Shown piece after piece: positions 58,484-64,000 of a stretch of DNA of 64,000 nucleotides. Source of the stretch: Mesodorylaimus sp. YZB2_4 (lineage: Eukaryota > Nematoda > Enoplea > Dorylaimida > Dorylaimidae); the NCBI GenBank assembly GCA_030248295.1, contig JASANH010001557.1:1-64000 (forward strand), in the 5' to 3' direction. Every line of letters begins with the position of its first letter. The stretch's first letter is position 1. The position numbers were made by a program, and so were the translations under genes. The notes beneath the pieces were generated by a model. It made no database searches. It was not told the DNA's origin and saw only the letters and a program-made list of their open reading frames with translations.

Positions 58484-61400
58484 ATGGCCACGAAAGAATC
58501 AAGCCGAGGTGTGGATCGCCTTCGCATAATCAATTTCCGTCTAGCATTTATGGTCGCAGTGGTGGTAGCGATTTTCGGGTTGGTGCAACGAGTTCCTGGA
58601 TCCTATTCGCAACATTTCCATAGCCATGGTCACAACGATCACGGACATGCGCACGATCATGACCACGAAAACGATCATTTCCACGGCGGACACGGGCATT
58701 TCCATGATCATGGACACCATGACGATCATGGCCACGCCCACGACCACCATGGCCACGCCCACGATCACCATGGCCACGCCCACGATCACCATGGCCACGC
58801 CCACGATCACCACGACCACGGCCACCATGAAGAACCTGCCCATTACAAGTATTCGAGACAAGCCAATGAGCCACCTGCCAAGCAAAAGGTAACATCGGCG
58901 AGTGCGGAGTGTGTCTGGTCCTGCTATCAGGGTTTTTCTGGACCCGGGGGTACTTGCCAATCCGCGCCTCGAGTCTTGGACATTCCAAGTCTCATCTAGG
59001 CCGTATAGTCGCTCCAAGTGTGTGACATGTCCTGTGTGGCCCCAACTAGAGCATATTAGGGCAGTGCAGGGTGGAAAAACAGGAGAAACTCACGGAATAG
59101 TAAAGAAGGTACCGTGGGGAGCGGATGGTCTCAAAAGCACTCTCCAGGGAGACCTTCTAATCATGGGAGCCAAAAACATCGACCCGACGGGTTTCTGCCT
59201 GGCCCGGAGAGAGTATATCCAATACACTGCTCCGCGTAGAAGGCAGCCGCATACACTACCCCTCAAGCCAAATGCGCCTATCACACCCACGAGGCCAGCC
59301 AGATCTTGAAATTTTTTAGATCCCACAAATGTGCGGGAGGTTCTGTAACCTGCAAATTCATCATTTGAAAAGGTTGAGGCTGCCGTGCTGCTGGGATGCT
59401 GAAATTTCAAACTGCGGTCGTGATTTTTTATGTTTTTTTTTGCTCCCGTCGCCCCGCCCCTATCCTAAAATTTTTAGTCACGTGATCTCTTCTGGTCCAC
59501 ACAGAGCCGCATCTTTTCTTTCCGAGTTTAAAATTTCAGTTTCGATAATTTTGAATTTCCGTGTTTCTTAAAATGTAGTGTTTTCTTTTTGATTTTGGTG
59601 TATACTTGGTCAACAACTTCTTTGTTTTCAGGTTCAAGAACAAGTCGCTGAGGAAACCGTTCCTCCTCTGGCCCAGAAACAGCAAACAAAACCCAGATCC
59701 AAGGCGGCAGCACCTGAGAAATCGACCAAGGCTAGCGAGATTCCAGCTCATTCCAAATACGATGAAAATGGGTATTTGGCATTTTTGAACGATCCAACCT
59801 ATCGGCTGTGGACTTATTCAGTCGGTATGTCAAGTCGGGGGGGGGGGGGTGAGATTAGTGTGGTGGATTATGGATTAGAATCCCACACAAGGGTCAGATT
59901 TTAGGGTGCATAGTGTGAGAATTGTGTGTGCCTCTCGGTGTGCACTGTCGCCAAGTTTTTTGTGGACAGCGGGCACACAGGGTGGGGTTGGCAGACTATT
60001 TGCATCCACTGTCTGGCTCAGAGAGGTCACACACGGCTCGTGTCTAGTGCCCCCCTTGTTGCACCGTCCTGTAAGCATCCCGCTTAGTCCTTCTGCTCGG
60101 CCGAGCGTGCCATGAATAATTTTATTTGCAGGCAGCACCATTTTAATTAGCATCGCACCATATTTTATTCTCTTCTTCATCCCAGTTGAAAGTGGTGAAT
60201 CGGCCAGTCAGCAGCCGTTATTGAAAGTGTTGCTGAGCTTTGCCTCGGGTGGTCTGCTGGGCGACGCGTTCCTTCATTTGATCCCGCACGCACTCTACGC
60301 CAAGCAAGCACTGGACGGTGGCCACTCGCATTCGCACTCGCACGGACATTCGCACGGGGGCGAGCACGGCGATCACGGGCACGACATGTCGGTGGGTCTG
60401 TACGTGCTGATGGGCATCACCACATTCCTCCTGGTCGAGAAGATCGTGCGGACTGTGAAGGGCGAGGACGGGCACTCGCACTCGCACTCGGCACCACAAG
60501 CCAAGAAGGTGCTCGATGCCAAACAGAAGGACGACGAGTCGAAAGGGCTGCGAAAAAGGACGCGTAGTTCGACCAGCGAAGCCAGTGCCAGCGGAGATGG
60601 AACCAAAGAGAAACAGAAGAAGAAGACGAGTCGTAAGAGTAGCGATGCCGATGTGGACAAGGACCAGAAGGATGATCATCATGGTGAGTGGTCCAACATT
60701 CATGGCATCTAATGATTTTTTCCTCTGATCCATCCTGGTCGTTCTGGGGGAGGGTCGATTTTTGGCCCTTTGCCTGCGAAGTAGGGGGCTTGTTAGTTGA
60801 TTCTCTCTGGCCATCGACTGGGGTCAATGCGGGCTGCATGCCGGATAAGAACGGTGTCAGTCGCTACTCCGCAATGTCGGTACCCCGTGAGGACACCCCG
60901 ATTCGAGAGCCTCCCGCCTAAGTATGGGCAAGGTCGACTGGGTTAGAGCGGGGTTTTGGGGGAGGGGGTAGAGATCAGATCAGATCGCCAGAGCGGGGTT
61001 TTGGAGGAGGGGGCAGATCAGATCGAGTGTGAGAAAAGTCGGGCCAGGTCAGGTTCGGGTCGAGTAAGTGAGTTGTATGACTGTTTACATACGGTACTCC
61101 AGGCTGGCTGGACAATTGGCCTGTGCTTGGAGGCCAGGGCTTGGTCAGTCAGGTCTGGCCTTGGTCCAGCCCACATACAATTTGATCGCTTTTCTTTGCT
61201 TCTTTTTCTTTCTTCCTGCTGGACCTGAGGTGGAGGGGGGTTGGAGAAGAAGGGTTCAATGTCCTGGCCGGCTCAATAGGGTGGGTTTACCCCCCCCGCC
61301 CCATAAGGCCTCTCCTGGAGGGATGAAGGCTGATCGCGAGTCGCCCACTTCCAGACGTGCAAGGCGCAGAGAGAACTTCAAGTTCTCGGACGACCAGAGT

Positions 61401-62098
61401 TGAACTCAGGGCTGACCGGTTTCCCTCCGCCAAGCAAACCGTGATACACACCTTTACCACTACATCACCCAGGCGGCCGGATCAAATGTTGGAGAATGAC
61501 CGTTTCAGATCATGTCCACCAGGAACACAACGAAATTCGAGTGGCGGGCTATTTGAATCTGGCGGCTGATTTCGCTCATAATTTCACTGATGGCCTGGCA
61601 GTCGGGGCGTCGTATTTGGCGGGCAATACAATCGGTTTTGTGACCACGTTCACAGTTTTATTGCACGAGGTGCCGCACGAGATCGGCGATTTCGCCATAT
61701 TGATACAATCGGGTTGTACGAAACGGAAGGTGAGTGGTTTTGGATTCGGGCGTGGTGGGAGAGTGAGGATATTCTATTTCAGGCCATGCTATTGCAACTG
61801 GTGACGGCACTGGGTGCTTTGTTGGGCTGCTGCATATCCTTGTACACGGCCGATCCGGAGAGGATTGCTGAGGTGAGTGGTCAGGTTCGGTGCTCACTCT
61901 TTGACTAGTGCTGTGCTCTTTTAGGCGGCGGCGGCCAGCTGGGTGTTGCCATTCACGGCTGGCGGATTCATCTACATCGCCACCGTGTCAGTCATACCCG
62001 AGCTGCTGGAGGATTGCAGTTTCTGGCAGTCGGTCAAGGAAATAATCGCCTTGTGTGTGGGCATAGGAATGATGGTGGTCATTGCCGAACTGGAGTGA
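58484..62098 (+). CDS. SLC39A7: Zinc transporter ZIP7 (SLC39A7 / Catsup / HKE-4)
   Basis: Exons 58484-58888, 59632-59824, 60132-60683, 61509-61729, 61783-61872 and 61925-62098 give 544 aa. After an N-terminal hydrophobic segment ([18 protein letters not shown]) comes a long luminal His-rich stretch ([20 protein letters not shown], then repeated HAHDHHG). Membrane helices follow: [18 protein letters not shown] and [21 protein letters not shown] cytoplasmic His/Lys-rich loop comes next, then the LIV-1 core [16 protein letters not shown] and [17 protein letters not shown]. The HNxxD and HExPHEIGD residues that bind metal are intact. ZIP7 releases zinc from ER/Golgi to cytosol and is activated by CK2 phosphorylation; the loop has many Ser ([13 protein letters not shown]). 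Exon 2 is followed by a poly(G) just after the donor. Confidence 0.94.
58735..58822 (+). repeat. 21-bp coding repeat in the ZIP7 His-rich region
   Basis: Four nearly perfect copies of CATGGCCACGCCCACGATCA plus C encode HGHAHDH units. Copies differ by at most a base or two, which suggests recent expansion. Confidence 0.85.
60752..61485 (-). repeat. SINE family B copy split by ~365 bp
   Basis: The 5' half (minus strand, 61485-61290) has GGGTGATGTAGTGGTAAAGG, GAGTTCAACTCTGG (B box) and CCTTCATCCCTCCAGGAGAG. The 3' half (60925-60752) has GGTACCGACATTGCGG, GTAGCGACTGACACC, CAACTAACAAGCCCCCTAC and GGGCCAAAAATCG. The intervening 60926-61289 includes two direct copies of GAGCGGGGTTTTGG plus AGATCAGATC. 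It lies in the ZIP7 intron 60684-61508. Confidence 0.65.
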
Positions 62099-62499
62099 GC
62101 TGTGGTGGGAATAGTCAGTTATACTTAACATGGTCCAAGGGTGTTCGTGGCGGCCTTTCTGATTCATTGATATTTGCCATACCCTGCGTGTGGCTCGTTT
62201 TTGTTGAGTACGATACTCTTTTATTGTCCCTATTCTGTGCCAGGTGGTGGACTGCGTGTTTCCTATATTTGGCTCACATAAAAGTTTGGTGAGGAAAAGT
62301 TCGCTGGGCGGAGTCAACGGGCGTGAAAGTTCGTTTTGGTGGGACTGGGAGAAAAAACATTTGATAAAGATCGCGACTGAGGTGAAATACTTGGCACTCA
62401 GCATGGACATGTGGGGTATGGGGTCGTTTGTTTGAGGAGGGGGATGAATGCACAGGGAGGTCATGGCGAGGGTTCAAGTCGACCTTTGGCCCTGACAAG

Positions 62500-63960
62500 G
62501 TGCAGCCATGCCAGGCATAGTGATCATTACGTGTATGGCTGATAGAATCTTATGATATGCTTATAATCACTATGCCTAGCATAGGTGCACCTTCTATGAG
62601 TTTGCTTAAACTTAGCATCTTGATTGAAAATGATTGACATTGTTGATTGGACACAATAACTTGATCATGGAGCCACTACATAATACCATCCCGATGTCAA
62701 GCAATGAATAATGATAAACATGCATCTTCTGGGACTTTGCTTATCCGTACCAGCTGGTCCAGGAGACGATTACTACAAGACTAAAACTTGCCGTAGAAAC
62801 AGGCCTAGTGATCATTATTTATATGATTGGTAGGATATCATGCTGTGGCTTAAAGATTGCATCGTTGTATCTAATCAACGATTTGCGGAAAGTTCGTCCC
62901 CCACATTTCGTCCCCCACATTTCGTCCCCCGCAATTCGTCCCTGCACAGTTTGTCCCCGAGTAGTTTCGTCCCCCGCTGTTTCGTCCCCTCACATTTCGT
63001 CCCCAGACCATTCGTCCCCAGAAAAATTGTTGTATTCATTGTCAAGGAAATCATAGCATTACCCTTATCATAGCAATACAAATATTGTCCTCAAGAATAC
63101 GCAATGATATATGTAGAATATAAGGCAAGATACTCAGAACTCGAAATTGCATGCGATACCTCTAACAGAATCGATCTCATTTCTGTTATCAAAGTCCTCA
63201 CAAATCCGTTTGACTCTAGCGAAATCGCAGCGTATTTCTTACTCCTCAGACTGCCTGGGCTAGCCATAGTGATTATCAAGCGTAACATCAGAAGATTCTA
63301 TCAACCATACACGTAATGATCACTATGCCTGGCATGGGTGCTCCTTGTCAGTTTTAGTCTTGTAGTAATCGTTTTCTGGACCAGCTAGTATACGAATAAG
63401 CAAACTCCTAGAAGGTGCACCTGTGTTTAGCATTGTGATCATTGTGTGAATGATTGGTTACATCTCATGCAATGGCTTCAAAATTCAACTGGTGTGTCAA
63501 ATCAACAATGTCATTCATTTAGAAATCGAGGTGCCAGGTTTCAGTCCTGCAGGCCCTCAAAAAAGATACGACAAGCAACCAAAAAAAAAACAAAAACACT
63601 CAAAAACCAACACCCCCCCCCACCAGTAATCGTCTCCAGGACCAGCTTTACAAGTAAGCAAACTTAAAAGAAGGTGCGCCTATGCTGGGCTTTGTGATAA
63701 ATATGTTGATCAGTGGATATTTTATGCTGTGGTTGTATAATCAAATTGGTGTGCCAAATCAGCAATATCATACATCTATGAACCAGGGTGTCAAGTTTCA
63801 GTCTTGTAGTAATCGTTTCTTGGACCAGCTATACGAATAAGCAAACTCCTAGAAGGTGCACCCATCCCAGGCATAGTGATCATTATGTATATGATTGCTG
63901 GCATCTTATGCTTTAGCTAGCCTCATTCATTTATTTAGTGATTCTCTTTGAAACCCACAG
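62500..63960. repeat. ~185-bp satellite-like repeats, direct and inverted
   Basis: Direct units marked by CTTGTAGTAATCG, TGGACCAGCTATACGAATAA and GCAAACTCCTAGAAGGTGCA, then CAGGCATAGTGATCATTA, occur at 63356, about 63625 and 63800 onward. A 71-bp A/C-rich insert (63555-63625) sits between two. Copies at 62500-62790 run the other way (CACCTTCTATGAGTTTGCTT, GGTCCAGGAGACGATTACTA). The array runs to the window edge. Confidence 0.75.
62886..63020. repeat. TTCGTCCCC short tandem repeat
   Basis: About ten degenerate 12-16-bp units of CATTTCGTCCCCC, with variants GCAATTCGTCCCT, CAGTTTGTCCCC and CCATTCGTCCCC, are embedded in the satellite block. Confidence 0.75.
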
Positions 63961-64000
63961 TCCATTCCTGATCAGTTACGGGATTACCACAAAAAGCACG

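Noticed and set aside
58541-58988. Two long minus-strand frames opposite ZIP7 exon 1
   Set aside because: They are created by the His-codon repeat read backwards ([11 protein letters not shown] and VVIVGVAMV patterns).
59040-59310. Possible structured insert in the first ZIP7 intron
   Set aside because: The sequence is more GC-rich than its flanks, but I saw no tRNA boxes, no inverted ends and no match to other repeats in the window.
2-64000. CRISPR arrays, bacterial operons or phage regions
   Set aside because: Every recognised gene is an intron-containing animal gene; the tandem repeats are minisatellites without unique spacers.

Overview
The window is animal nuclear DNA. Its genes are split by many introns with GT-AG borders (one GC-AG), intron ends read mostly TTTCAG, and the products are animal-specific: Crumbs, an extracellular heparan sulfatase, an ABCA transporter, CNTD1/COSA-1 and ZIP7. 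Several points suggest a nematode or close relative. These are the small four-EGF Crumbs protein (like EAT-20), many very short introns, and non-coding words such as TTTCCCGCC and CTACAGTA that are also frequent in Caenorhabditis. No species can be named from the sequence alone.

Layout from left to right: the 3' end of an arginine/serine-rich protein (+); OARD1/TARG1 macrodomain hydrolase (+), whose 3.2 kb intron holds a DNA transposon; a Sulf-type heparan 6-O-endosulfatase (-, 17 exons, 927 aa); a tiny spliced reading frame just upstream of Sulf; CNTD1/COSA-1 (+); a six-finger Fezf-like repressor (+); a full-length ABCA transporter spread over about 18 kb (-); NCBP2/CBP20 (+); an alpha-arrestin (+); a membrane protein with two nucleoside-2-deoxyribosyltransferase-like domains (-); a short Crumbs/EAT-20 receptor (-); and the zinc transporter SLC39A7/ZIP7 (+). 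The last 1.9 kb is repeats. For eight genes the exon lengths I joined sum to an exact multiple of three, which supports the models.

The genes do not form one pathway. They are ordinary housekeeping and developmental genes in mixed orientation, with divergent pairs at CNTD1/small frame, NCBP2/ABCA and ZIP7/Crumbs. Introns and intergenic DNA carry a rich set of repeats: two hAT-like non-autonomous families with 8-bp target duplications, a 1.6 kb near-perfect palindrome, two tRNA-headed SINE families, minisatellites and GATC-rich tracts.

The observations I find most worth following are the tandem deoxyribosyltransferase-like membrane protein, the habit of placing long poly(G) tracts immediately after 5' splice sites, the giant palindrome inside the Crumbs gene, and the spliced small frame abutting Sulf.
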